Assembly (NCBI RefSeq): GCF_004349085.1
Contig: NZ_SMFM01000007.1
Location: 62,001-126,000, forward strand
Length of the DNA stretch: 64,000 nt
Direction of reading: 5' to 3'
Source of the DNA: Flavobacterium caseinilyticum
GTDB lineage: Bacteria; Bacteroidota; Bacteroidia; Flavobacteriales; Flavobacteriaceae
Both the position numbers and the translations under genes were made by a program. The notes below the pieces were generated by a model. That model had not been told where the DNA came from, did not search any database, and saw nothing but the letters and a program-made list of their open reading frames with translations. Position 1 is the first letter of the stretch, and every line of letters starts with the position of its first letter. Shown here one piece after another: positions 17,804 to 26,582 of this stretch.

Positions 17804-18751
17804 ATGAAAAAAATTGGAATTTTATTTGGAATGGAAGACACCTTTCCGCAAGCATTTATTGACCGCGTCAATTCAAAAAACGAAAAAGGAATCATTGCTG
17901 AAGCAGTAGCTATAGATAAAGTAGTTCAAAATCAAGATGGACAATATGCTGTAATTATTGACCGAATTTCGCAAGATGTTCCTTTTTATCGTGCGTATCT
18001 TAAAAATGCAGCTTTAACAGGAACCAATGTAATCAACAATCCTTTCTGGTGGAGCGCTGATGATAAATTTTTCAATAATGCATTGGCTGATACACTTGGA
18101 GTTCCACTGCCTAACACTGTGATTCTTCCTTCGGCAGAACATCCTACTGATACGACCGGAAAATCATTCCGAAATTTAAAATACCCAATGGATTGGGAAG
18201 GAATCTTTGACTACATAGGTTTTCCTGCGTACATGAAACCGTATGCCGGCGGCGGCTGGAAAAACGTGTATCGATTAGAAAATAAAGAAGAATTTTGGGA
18301 AAAACATCAGGAAACTGGACAATTAGTGATGATGTTACAGGAGGAAATTGTTTTCACGGAGTATTTCAGAGTGTATTGTCTGGGTTGCAAAGCCGTTCGA
18401 ATTATGCAGTACGAACCAAGAAACCCGCATCATTTACGCTATGTCCTTGATGGACCTCCTGTAAATAAAAAATTATTGGCAACTATAAAAGACTATACTT
18501 TAAAACTTTGTAAAGGATTAGGATATGATTTTAATACGGTTGAATTTGCGGTTCGCGACGGCATTCCTTACGCTATTGATTTTGGAAATCCAGCGCCTGA
18601 TGCCGAGTTATCTTCAGTAGGTGCTGAAAATTTTGAATGGGTTGTGGAAGAATCGGCAAAAATGGCAATTGATGCAGCAAAAAAACAGAAACCTGGCAAA
18701 ATGAATTTGACTTGGGGTACTTTTATCAAAGATGCCGCCGGAGGAAAGTAA
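17804..18751 (+). CDS. ATP-grasp ligase, RimK-like
   Basis: This 315-residue protein follows the ATP-grasp plan: an N-terminal Rossmann-like part (KKIGILFGMEDTFPQAF), the ATP-binding lysine in YMKPYAGGGWKNVY near 145, a glutamate strand with QEEIVFTEYFRVYCLG, and a metal-binding end with FNTVEFAVRDGIPYAIDFGNPAPD, where Glu and Asn bind magnesium. ATP-grasp enzymes form an acyl-phosphate and join it to an amine or thiol. It lies 56 bp after the esterase and in the same transcription unit as the GCS2-like ligase, so both probably act on one product. The substrate is unknown. Confidence 0.85.
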   Translation: MKKIGILFGMEDTFPQAFIDRVNSKNEKGIIAEAVAIDKVVQNQDGQYAVIIDRISQDVPFYRAYLKNAALTGTNVINNPFWWSADDKFFNNALADTLGVPLPNTVILPSAEHPTDTTGKSFRNLKYPMDWEGIFDYIGFPAYMKPYAGGGWKNVYRLENKEEFWEKHQETGQLVMMLQEEIVFTEYFRVYCLGCKAVRIMQYEPRNPHHLRYVLDGPPVNKKLLATIKDYTLKLCKGLGYDFNTVEFAVRDGIPYAIDFGNPAPDAELSSVGAENFEWVVEESAKMAIDAAKKQKPGKMNLTWGTFIKDAAGGK

Positions 18752-18883
18752 TCAGTACTCAGTAATCAGCCTCAGTATTCAATTTGTCATTGCAAAGATC
18801 GTGTAATTTCAACTATAAACGAAGTTGTCAAAGGGAAGAGAAATGTAATTTTAGATAAAAGTTAAATTGATTACGAAATGCCC

Positions 18884-18968
18884 TAGCCCCGATTGAAGTG
18901 GAAATCCTTTTTTGTCCTGATTTTTTTCAGGACAAAAAAGATTGAAGCGGAAAGCGGGAATTAGCTCC
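18884..18968. repeat. Dispersed palindromic repeat, copy B
   Basis: The 85-bp element has flanks TAGCCCCGATTGAAGTGG and AGCGGGAATTAGCTCC and a 14-bp perfect stem in its core (CTTTTTTGTCCTGA with TCAGGACAAAAAAG). It sits between the ATP-grasp and GCS2 genes. The spacer before it (18753-18775) also has short CAGTAATCAG-type heptamer repeats. The hairpin might attenuate downstream expression. Confidence 0.8.
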
Positions 18969-18984
18969 AAAAAAAAATAAACTA

Positions 18985-20091
18985 ATGAAAAAATTACCCG
19001 TTTTTACACTTGGTGTAGAAGAAGAATATCAAATTATAGATCCTGATACCAGAGATTTGCGTTCACATTTGTCGAAAATTGTCGATGGCGCAAAAATAAT
19101 TTTAAATGAGCAAGTTAAGTCGGAAATGCACCAATCAGTGGTGGAAGTGGGAACTAATATTTGCCATAGTGTGAATGATGCCAGAAATGAGATTCGGTTT
19201 TTACGGTCCAAAATTGTTGAACTGGCAGACAAGCAAGAATTGATTGTAGGTGGTGCTGGAACGCATCCTTTCTCGAAATGGCAGGATCAGCCCATTACGG
19301 ACGATCCCCGATACCATGATATTGTGAATGAATTGCAGGATGCGGCGCGTTCTAATTTGATTTTTGGAATGCATTGTCATGTTGGAATTGAAAATCGTGA
19401 AATCGGATTGCAATTGATGAATCAGGCAACCTATTTCTTGCCGCATATCTTTGCACTTTCAACAAATTCTCCGTTTTGGGAAGGAAGACAAACCGGATAC
19501 AAATCCTTCAGAACGAAAGTTTTTGATAAATTCCCAAGAACGGGTTTACCGGAATATTTTGATTCAGTGAGTTCGTATGATAATTATTTGGAGACTTTGG
19601 TAAAGACTAAATGTATCGATAATCCTAAGAAAATTTGGTGGGATTTAAGGTTGCACCCATTTTATAATACGATTGAATTCAGAATTTGTGATATGTCATT
19701 GACAGTGGATGAAACCATTTGTATCGTGGCAATAATCCAGGCGATTGTAGCTAAACTTTACAAATTGAATACGAATAATACCAGTTTTAATGTGTACAGA
19801 CTGGCCTTGATAAAAGAAAATAAATTTCGGGCGGCACGTTACGGAATTGAGAATAACATGATTGATTTTGGTTTGCAAAAGGAAGTAGAAACAAAAATGC
19901 TTATTCTGGAATTGCTTGAATTCATTGATGATGTTGTGGATGAATTAGGAAGTCGCGACGATATAAATTACGTTCATGAAATTTTGAAAAACGGAACAGG
20001 AGCAGATAAGCAGTTGGCTGTTTTTCAAGAAACGGGCGATCTTTCAAGGGTGGTTGACTTTATAACCAGTGAATTTACAAAAGGATTATAA
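18985..20091 (+). CDS. Carboxylate-amine ligase, GCS2/YbdK family
   Basis: This 368-residue protein opens with FTLGVEEEYQIIDPDT, the metal- and ATP-binding strand of the glutamate-cysteine ligase type 2 family (glutamine-synthetase fold). Other family marks are GGAGTHPFSKWQDQPI, FGMHCHVGIENRE and TIEFRICDMSLTVDE. YbdK has weak gamma-glutamylcysteine ligase activity, but most homologues have unknown substrates. It is flanked by two ATP-grasp genes and an amidotransferase, so it probably makes one of several amide bonds in a shared product. The family call is strong; glutathione synthesis itself is not shown. Confidence 0.9.
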   Translation: MKKLPVFTLGVEEEYQIIDPDTRDLRSHLSKIVDGAKIILNEQVKSEMHQSVVEVGTNICHSVNDARNEIRFLRSKIVELADKQELIVGGAGTHPFSKWQDQPITDDPRYHDIVNELQDAARSNLIFGMHCHVGIENREIGLQLMNQATYFLPHIFALSTNSPFWEGRQTGYKSFRTKVFDKFPRTGLPEYFDSVSSYDNYLETLVKTKCIDNPKKIWWDLRLHPFYNTIEFRICDMSLTVDETICIVAIIQAIVAKLYKLNTNNTSFNVYRLALIKENKFRAARYGIENNMIDFGLQKEVETKMLILELLEFIDDVVDELGSRDDINYVHEILKNGTGADKQLAVFQETGDLSRVVDFITSEFTKGL

Positions 20092-20131
20092 AATATAAGT
20101 TACCTTTGCCTATTGTTTTTTAAAAAAAATT

Positions 20132-20962
20132 ATGCCCAATAAAATCATAAAAATAGCCCTTCTAGATATGTACAACGGAGAACCTAATCAGGGAATGCGT
20201 TGTATTATTGAAATTATAAATAGATTTAGTCCCGTAGTGAGTTTTAAAATTTTTGATGTTCGTTTGAAAAGTCAACTACCTGACATTAATGATTTTGATA
20301 TTTATATTTCAACGGGTGGTCCTGGAAATCCATTAATTGGAGATGGAAATTGGGATAAAAAGTATTATGATTTTATTGATTCATTAAATAAATGGAACGT
20401 TGAAAATCCAGTAAAAAAACATGTGTTATTTATTTGCCATTCTTTTCAAATGGCTTGTTTGCATTTTGGTTTGGCGACCGTCACCAAAAGAAATGACACT
20501 TCTTTTGGCGTGATGACTATGCATAAAACGAACGAAGGGCAGACAGATCCTTTATTTGAAGGATTGGCGGATCCTTTTTATGCCATTGATTCAAGAGATT
20601 ATCAGGTCGTACAACCTAAACTTAGTGTTTTTGCCAAAAAAGGAGCGAAAATTATTTCTTTGGAGAAAATCAGAGATCATGTACAATATGAACGTGCGAT
20701 TATGGCCGTTCGTTTTACAGATTATTTTGTGGGCACACAATTTCATCCCGAAGCTGATCCGATAAGTTTTGTTTCCCATTTGAGAAATAAAGAAGCAAAA
20801 GAGAAGATCATGAAAATGAAAGGAAAAAAGAAGTTTAGAAACATGCTGGAAGATTTATTGGATGATGATAAAATTTACAGAACAAATGAAACTTTGATTC
20901 CTAATTTTCTTCGAATAGCAATCAATGATTTGATGAAAACTAAAAAAACATTCTCCAACTAA
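20132..20962 (+). CDS. Class I glutamine amidotransferase-like protein
   Basis: This 276-residue protein has a GATase I domain (about 1-215): STGGPGNPLIGDG oxyanion region, nucleophile Cys in FICHSFQMACLHFG, and His-x-Glu in GTQFHPEADPIS. The residues around Cys differ from the usual GxCxGxQ, as the glycines are His and Ser, yet the Cys-His-Glu triad is kept. A helical C-terminal extension (about 216-276) is rich in Lys. It could supply ammonia for an amide, or cleave a gamma-glutamyl bond as PuuD-like hydrolases do. A TACCTTTG box at 20101-20108 could be an internal promoter. It starts 40 bp after the GCS2 gene. Confidence 0.83.
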   Translation: MPNKIIKIALLDMYNGEPNQGMRCIIEIINRFSPVVSFKIFDVRLKSQLPDINDFDIYISTGGPGNPLIGDGNWDKKYYDFIDSLNKWNVENPVKKHVLFICHSFQMACLHFGLATVTKRNDTSFGVMTMHKTNEGQTDPLFEGLADPFYAIDSRDYQVVQPKLSVFAKKGAKIISLEKIRDHVQYERAIMAVRFTDYFVGTQFHPEADPISFVSHLRNKEAKEKIMKMKGKKKFRNMLEDLLDDDKIYRTNETLIPNFLRIAINDLMKTKKTFSN

Positions 20963-20977
20963 CTTAAAACATTTCAA

Positions 20978-22168
20978 ATGATTACAAAATATCGGGAGTT
21001 ATTTAATGCTCAGTTTACAGAAAAGAAATATCAGGAATTCAAAGATGATATTGCTTCCGATTTTAATTATTTGCCTACTTTCCGTTTAGCTGAAACTCCT
21101 TTTTTTATTTCTAAAGAATTAAAAGAACAATTAATTGAAGGTTGCAATGATGTTATAGCTTTCATTCTGAAAGAAGATTTTAAATCACTCACAAACAAAT
21201 CATTAGAGCTTAATCATAAAGTTCCTAATGAGGATGGCCACACTACTTTTTTAGCGATTGATTTTGGAATTTGTGAAGAAAACGGTCAAATTATCCCTAA
21301 ACTAATCGAGGTACAAGGATTTCCTTCTTTGTACAATTATCAGTTTAATTTATATCAAAAGTTTCAAAACCACTTTCCTTTTCTTAGTGAATTGACTCCA
21401 TTTATAAACAATATTGAACCACAAGAATATTTGGATATTTTAGAGGAAGCAATTTGCAATCATCATCCAAAAGAAAATGTTATTCTGCTTGAAATTGAAC
21501 CCGAAAAACAAAACACCAAAATTGATTTTTATTACTGCAAACGAGATATTGGGATACCGATAATTTGCGTTACCGAACTCATTAAAAAAGACAAACTACT
21601 GTTTTATAAAAATGAAAAAGGTGATGAAATCCTGATAAAACGGATTTATAACCGGGTTATTTTTGATGAATTGGATTTACGAACGGATTTAAAATTAAAC
21701 TTTCATTTTTCCGATGATTTAGATGTAGAATGGGCAGGTCATCCTAATTGGTTTTTCAGAATCAGTAAATTTATCTTACCTTTTTTAAAAGGAAAATATT
21801 TTATCGAAACTACTTTATTGAGTGACTTAAAAGAGATTCCTCAGGATTTAGAAAATTATGTTCTAAAACCGCTATTTTCATTTTCAGGAACAGGAGTTGT
21901 TTTCCATGTAACCAAGGAAGATATTGAAGCTGTTGTTGAAAAAGAACTTTATATTCTACAAAAAAAAGTAAACTACCTCCCTATTGTGCAATCTCCAGAC
22001 GGAAAAGTGAAAGCTGAAGTTCGTGTTCTATGTATTTGGAAAAAAGAAGATGCCGCTCCTACTCTTCTCTGTAATTTGGTGCGGTTGAGTCGCGGCGAAA
22101 TGATAGGTGTAAAATTCAATCAAGATAAAGACTGGGTGGGCGGAACACTTGGTTTATTTGAAAGATAA
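20978..22168 (+). CDS. Glutathionylspermidine-synthase-like ATP-grasp protein (tentative)
   Basis: No family name is certain for this 396-residue protein. Two strings look like a circularly permuted ATP-grasp of the glutathionylspermidine-synthase type. DFGICEENGQIIPKLIEVQGFPSL near 95-115 resembles the acidic ligand strand that normally ends an ATP-grasp. VLKPLFSFSGTGVVF near 305-320 resembles its Lys-Pro...Gly-rich loop. AEVRVLCIW near 357 may supply another ligand. It starts 15 bp after the amidotransferase stop and is followed by a terminator, so it is the last gene of the + strand block. A ligase role is inferred. Confidence 0.6.
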   Translation: MITKYRELFNAQFTEKKYQEFKDDIASDFNYLPTFRLAETPFFISKELKEQLIEGCNDVIAFILKEDFKSLTNKSLELNHKVPNEDGHTTFLAIDFGICEENGQIIPKLIEVQGFPSLYNYQFNLYQKFQNHFPFLSELTPFINNIEPQEYLDILEEAICNHHPKENVILLEIEPEKQNTKIDFYYCKRDIGIPIICVTELIKKDKLLFYKNEKGDEILIKRIYNRVIFDELDLRTDLKLNFHFSDDLDVEWAGHPNWFFRISKFILPFLKGKYFIETTLLSDLKEIPQDLENYVLKPLFSFSGTGVVFHVTKEDIEAVVEKELYILQKKVNYLPIVQSPDGKVKAEVRVLCIWKKEDAAPTLLCNLVRLSRGEMIGVKFNQDKDWVGGTLGLFER

Positions 22169-22185
22169 TAACGATATTTTTACCC

Positions 22186-22221
22186 AATAAAAAAGACCAA
22201 ATTTTATTGGTCTTTTTTATT
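22186..22221 (+). terminator. Intrinsic terminator of the + strand amidoligase operon
   Basis: A perfect 15-bp stem (22186-22200 with 22207-22221) has a 6-nt loop. Its 3' arm contains a T6 tract. It starts 17 bp after the stop codon. The A-rich left arm also gives a T run on the - strand, so it may work in both directions between these convergent operons. Confidence 0.88.
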
Positions 22222-22268
22222 TACGTCAGTGAATTAAAACATTTATTTAGGTGAATCAAGGGCTAAAA

Positions 22269-22424
22269 TGTGCCGTTAGGCACTAAATATTCTTTTAGAA
22301 AACAACAATTGAAACGTTTTTAGCGTGCCGTAGGTACGCAACAAAACCATAATTGTTGCGTACCTAATGCGCGCTAAGGAATTTTAAACCCGATTACTAC
22401 CAATATTTAGTGCCCAACGGCACA
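22269..22424. repeat. 156-bp nested inverted repeat
   Basis: The outer arms (22269-22291 and 22402-22424) are 23 bp with one mismatch. Inside lies a second hairpin with 23-bp arms (22321-22343 and 22354-22376, three mismatches) and a 10-nt loop. No reading frame or transposase is present. The unit is GC-richer than its surroundings and lies between convergent operons. It looks like a non-autonomous palindromic element. Confidence 0.8.
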
Positions 22425-22456
22425 AAAAAAAATAGGCTTTCAACCCGGGATTCGCA

Positions 22457-24112
22457 TTACTCTGTAATGTTAAAACCAGCGACATAGAAATTTTTGTTTA
22501 TTTCCAGTTTTGAATTTTCAGTTTTTGCAGGAATCCTTTTCCATTCCGTTTCAGGTTGCAGCAATTCATCCTTTCCATTCAAAGTTACTTTCACAGGCAT
22601 ATTTAAACCTGTTACACAATTCGTCCATCGATAACCCATTTGATTATCCTTAAAAAAATATTCCAATGTAGGAATTCTGGTGTCTCTTAAATACTGATTA
22701 AAAACAGTCGATAAGTCGATTGCAACTTGCTGACTTAAATAATCCTCAATTTGTTTAGTCGTTACCGTTTGGTGATAAAAAGTACTATTCAAACCTCTTA
22801 AAATCCCTCTCCATTTTTCATCATCATTTACCAGTTGACGAACTGTATGCAACATATTCGCCCCTTTTGGATACATATCTCCTGAACCTTCATTGTTCAC
22901 ATCATAGTTTCCGATTATTGGTTTGTCATTTTTGATGTTTTTTCTAGTTCCTCTAACGTACTCAAAACCAGCTTCTTTTCCATAGTAATATTCTACAAAA
23001 AGACTTTCCGAATAGTTCGTAAAACTCTCATGAATCCACATATCAGCAATATCTTTATACGTAATATTATTCGCAAACCACTCATGTCCAGATTCGTGGA
23101 TAATGATGAAATCGAATTTTAATCCCCAACCCGTTCCGCTCAAATCACGTCCTAAATATCCATTTTGAAATTTATTTCCATACGTCACTGAACTTTGATG
23201 TTCCATTCCTAAATACGGAGCTTCTACTAATTTATAACTGTCTTCATAAAAAGGATACGGTCCAAACCAGTGTTCAAAGGCTTTCAACATTTTTGGAACA
23301 TCCTGAAATTGTTTTTTGGCTTTCGCCAAATTGTCTCGTAAAACATAATAGGTACAATCTAAATCGCCTTTTTCTCCTTTGTATTTTTCAGAAAAAGAAA
23401 CATAATCACCAATGTTTATATTCACACCGTAATTATTGATTGGATTTGAAACATACCAATTGTAAGTTTTGGTTCCGTCTTTTAGTTGTTTGACGCTTAT
23501 CAGACGGCCGTTGGATACATTTGTTAAATTATTTGGAACATTTACACTGATCAGCATATTTTCCACTTCATCGTACATGTGATCTTTATTTGGCCACCAA
23601 ACACTTGCTCCCAATCCTTGACAAGACGATGCAATAAAAGGCTTTCCATTAGTGTCGCTTTTCCAAGTGATTCCTCCGTCCCATGGCGGATTTACAGCTA
23701 CTTTTGGCTTTCCTCCATAAAACACAGTCAGTTCTTTTATTGCCCCTTTTGTTTGAGAAGCAACCAGTTCTACAAAAAAAGCATTTCCTTCTCTTCTGTA
23801 TTTTAAAGACTTTCCGTCCTGAATAACTTTAAAAATTTGCATTGGATTTTGTAAATCAATTTGCATAATCATATATTCCTCAACAACTTGATATTTTATA
23901 GTATTGGAACCAGAAATAGTGCTATCTGCAGGATTTACTTTTATGTCAAGATGGTAATTTTTTACGTCCCACCATGCTCTTTCTTTGGTGATGCTACCGC
24001 GTAAAGTATCTTGTCTGGTGAATATTTCTTCTTTTTTTTCTAAAAGTCCTTGTGCATTTAAACCATTAAAAATGATAAATGTGATAAAAATATAACGGAA
24101 TTGCTTTTTCAT
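22457..24112 (-). CDS. M1-family zinc metallopeptidase (aminopeptidase N-like), secreted
   Basis: This 551-residue protein has a signal peptide (KKQFRYIFITFIIFNGLNAQG), then an M1 beta-sandwich domain and a thermolysin-like domain with zinc motif HESGHEW near residue 335 and the third ligand Glu in WIHESFTNYSESL. The substrate-entry motif GAMEN of aminopeptidase N is replaced by LGMEHQSS, which is common in Bacteroidota M1 enzymes. It should trim peptides in the periplasm. It is the last gene of the - strand block before the nested repeat, and is separated from phoD-like by 59 bp. The C-terminus lacks the long ERAP-type helical domain. Confidence 0.88.
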   Translation of the reverse strand: MKKQFRYIFITFIIFNGLNAQGLLEKKEEIFTRQDTLRGSITKERAWWDVKNYHLDIKVNPADSTISGSNTIKYQVVEEYMIMQIDLQNPMQIFKVIQDGKSLKYRREGNAFFVELVASQTKGAIKELTVFYGGKPKVAVNPPWDGGITWKSDTNGKPFIASSCQGLGASVWWPNKDHMYDEVENMLISVNVPNNLTNVSNGRLISVKQLKDGTKTYNWYVSNPINNYGVNINIGDYVSFSEKYKGEKGDLDCTYYVLRDNLAKAKKQFQDVPKMLKAFEHWFGPYPFYEDSYKLVEAPYLGMEHQSSVTYGNKFQNGYLGRDLSGTGWGLKFDFIIIHESGHEWFANNITYKDIADMWIHESFTNYSESLFVEYYYGKEAGFEYVRGTRKNIKNDKPIIGNYDVNNEGSGDMYPKGANMLHTVRQLVNDDEKWRGILRGLNSTFYHQTVTTKQIEDYLSQQVAIDLSTVFNQYLRDTRIPTLEYFFKDNQMGYRWTNCVTGLNMPVKVTLNGKDELLQPETEWKRIPAKTENSKLEINKNFYVAGFNITE

Positions 24113-24171
24113 AGTGAATTCATTTTTGACAAAAATAACCTTTAAAATTGTAGAAATATAATTACTTAAAT

Positions 24172-25218
24172 TTATTTTCCAGGATAGATTTGGACATATT
24201 CTTGAAGCAATTTATTTTGTTTTCCTCTAATTTCCATAATTACTTTATTATTTTTAAAATCAAATTTCAGTAAACCAAAATTGATATCTTTAATCACCTC
24301 TGCTTTTACATAAGGATTTTCTTCGCCAGAAAAAGAAGTATAAGTATGTGTTAATCCACTCGAGGTAAAATCGACTAACGGATACGCTAATCCAGTAACG
24401 TTTTTGGAAGAAAATGTAGCAATATGGCGATCTCCAGAGATTATAAAAGTTCCTTTCACTTTGGTGGAAACTATTAATTGCTCTAATTTTTCTATTTCAT
24501 GAGGAAAATTTCCCCAAGCTTCAAAACCATGTTTATTGGATAAAAACTGAATACTACTTACTATAACATTAAATTGTGCATCGGAATTTTGAAGTTCTTT
24601 TTTTAGCCATTTCCATTGTGTTTCACCTAACATGGTACCTTCACCATATTTATTGGGTTGGAAACGCTTTTTTGAATCGGTGGCTTTAGTGAGTGCTGTT
24701 CTAAAAAAACGAGAATCCAAGACAATTATTTTGACTTTATTTCCATCAATAGCAATTGTTTTGGCAGTATAAATTCCATCTCTTATTCGTTCCGGTGCGT
24801 TTTGTGAAGTTCCTAAAAAGTCTAATAATAACTGTTGACTTTCTCTTTTAAATGGATATTCTACTCCTCCGTCATTGGCGCCAAAATCGTGATCATCCCA
24901 TGTTCCAAGAACGATTTTATCTTTAATAAATTTGAGATAATCAGCATCCTGTTTCTGAATTTCATAATTATTTCTAAGAAATTGCATATCCTCGGTATCC
25001 GAATACACATTATCACCTCCCCAAATCCAAACGGACGGATGATTTTCATCTATTGCTGGCCAAAGTTCATTCTTAATTTTCTGGTTGTCGCAGGAACCAA
25101 ATGCAACAGTAAAATATTCATTTTGAATCGGTTTTTGAGATACAATTAGACTACCATTATCGTATGATTTACAGCTAATAAATCCTAAAAAACTAAAAAT
25201 AAAAATTATTTTTTTCAT
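24172..25218 (-). CDS. PhoD-like metallophosphatase lipoprotein
   Basis: This 348-residue protein starts with a lipoprotein signal (MKKIIFIFSFLGFISCKS, lipobox Cys17). The metallophosphatase motifs of alkaline phosphatase D follow in order: AFGSCDNQK, WGGDNVYSD, GTWDDHDFGANDGG, IVLDSRFFR and ISGDRHIATF. It should be anchored in a membrane on the periplasmic or surface side and cleave phosphomonoesters or phosphodiesters. It lies 59 bp upstream of the M1 peptidase and 146 bp downstream of the ATP-grasp operon terminator, so it probably has its own promoter. Confidence 0.87.
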   Translation of the reverse strand: MKKIIFIFSFLGFISCKSYDNGSLIVSQKPIQNEYFTVAFGSCDNQKIKNELWPAIDENHPSVWIWGGDNVYSDTEDMQFLRNNYEIQKQDADYLKFIKDKIVLGTWDDHDFGANDGGVEYPFKRESQQLLLDFLGTSQNAPERIRDGIYTAKTIAIDGNKVKIIVLDSRFFRTALTKATDSKKRFQPNKYGEGTMLGETQWKWLKKELQNSDAQFNVIVSSIQFLSNKHGFEAWGNFPHEIEKLEQLIVSTKVKGTFIISGDRHIATFSSKNVTGLAYPLVDFTSSGLTHTYTSFSGEENPYVKAEVIKDINFGLLKFDFKNNKVIMEIRGKQNKLLQEYVQIYPGK

Positions 25219-25310
25219 GTGACAAAGAAATGGAAATGGTTATTTAGTATGTAAAATTTCTACGAAGATATAAAAAACAGTGTAGTTGTAGTTTAACTCA
25301 ACTTTAAATA

Positions 25311-25346
25311 AAAAAGCGACTATATCTATTGAAACAGTCGCTTTTT
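25311..25346 (-). terminator. Intrinsic terminator of the - strand ATP-grasp/peptidase operon
   Basis: An 11-bp stem (AAAAAGCGACT at 25311-25321 with AGTCGCTTTTT at 25336-25346) is followed on the - strand by a T tract. It is 19 bp past the ATP-grasp stop. Confidence 0.85.
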
Positions 25347-25364
25347 TTTATTCAACAAGAGTAT

Positions 25365-26579
25365 TTAATGCAAGTTGGTAACTTTACTTTGTTCAACCAC
25401 GGCTGTGAAATCATTGGCTAAACGATTGCCATAATCTTCTAAAAGTTCTAAAACTCGCTGCTGATTATCTGATTTTACAATTAATCCTGCATGATATTCC
25501 AGCGGCACTTTAAAGCAAACTTCAGGATCTGAAAAGGATGATAAATTAGGATGCTGGAATTTTGATAGGGTCAGTACAATTCCGGCATATCCTTTTTTTA
25601 CTTTTGGCAAAACATATTTATCGTCTTTTACTAATCCATTTTCAATTGAAGCCCACTCCTTCCATAAATTGATATTGGAAGCTTCGGCAACCATTTCCGC
25701 TAAATGTGCTCCTCCCACGCGTGAAGATGTTTCCAGAAAATAAATTTGTCCGTCTTCATTGCTTTTTATAAATTCGGTATGTGCGGCTCCATGTTTCAAT
25801 CCAAAGCCTTTCATTACTTTCTCATTTAACTTTTTTATAGCTTTATCATCCTCTGAATTATATTTGATATTTGCAGAACGAAAAACGCCTCCTCCTTGGG
25901 AAATTTCCATTGGTGTGGCTAAATATTTTGAAGTCAAACTAAAGATTACTTTACTGTCCGAAATTAAACTGTCACAATGATACACATCGCCTGGTTTGAA
26001 TTGTTCTAATAAATATTTAAATCTGTTATTCCCCATTTCATTGATATGAATCCACAAATTCTCTTTGTCATAAACTTTTATAATCCCAGATGCCGAAGCT
26101 TCGGAACGAGGTTTCAAAACCCATGGAGCTTCAATAGTATCAGCAAAAGTATTGATGTCATGATCATTAAATAAAGAACAAAAAGCTGGAATAGGTATTC
26201 CACAACTCTTGGCTCTCATACGCATGGCGAGTTTATCTCTAAAATAACGTCCGGTTGTTTGTCCCATCCCGTCAATACGCAGATTTTCTCTTAAATAAGT
26301 AGCTTTTTCAACATCATAATCATCCAGAGCAACAATGGCATCAATTTTTGTAGACTTCATAAAATTCCCAACACCAAGCAACAAATGTTCTAGATTCCAA
26401 TCGACGTCCTGACCTTCCATGTAGAAAATTTCATCAATATGTTGATGAGGCCATGGTTTATCTCTCAGTTTTTCACTCGTCACTAAATAGACTTTGTTGC
26501 CTAACTTTTTTAAATTAATTAAAAAATCGGCACCCTTGAAATAATTTGAAATACAAAGAAAGGTTTTAGAATTTTCCAT
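25365..26579 (-). CDS. ATP-grasp ligase (carboxylase/PurK-like)
   Basis: This 404-residue protein has the ATP-grasp order: an N-terminal Rossmann-like domain (FLCISNYFKGADFLINLKKLG), a dividing segment with FRDKLAMRMRAKSCGIPIPAF, the ATP lysine in WVLKPRSEASASGIIKVY near 155 and the metal strand FIKSNEDGQIYFLETSSRVGG near 265-290. This arrangement matches the biotin-carboxylase/D-Ala-D-Ala-like ATP-grasps that join a carboxylate to an amine. It follows the M17 aminopeptidase with a 3-bp gap, so the two are coupled. With the + strand cluster this is the third ATP-grasp-like gene within 9 kb. Substrates are unknown. Confidence 0.85.
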   Translation of the reverse strand: MENSKTFLCISNYFKGADFLINLKKLGNKVYLVTSEKLRDKPWPHQHIDEIFYMEGQDVDWNLEHLLLGVGNFMKSTKIDAIVALDDYDVEKATYLRENLRIDGMGQTTGRYFRDKLAMRMRAKSCGIPIPAFCSLFNDHDINTFADTIEAPWVLKPRSEASASGIIKVYDKENLWIHINEMGNNRFKYLLEQFKPGDVYHCDSLISDSKVIFSLTSKYLATPMEISQGGGVFRSANIKYNSEDDKAIKKLNEKVMKGFGLKHGAAHTEFIKSNEDGQIYFLETSSRVGGAHLAEMVAEASNINLWKEWASIENGLVKDDKYVLPKVKKGYAGIVLTLSKFQHPNLSSFSDPEVCFKVPLEYHAGLIVKSDNQQRVLELLEDYGNRLANDFTAVVEQSKVTNLH

Positions 26580-26582
26580 TGG

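Noticed and set aside
22269-22424. Nested inverted repeat as an insertion sequence
   Set aside because: No transposase frame lies inside, and no target duplication was recognised.
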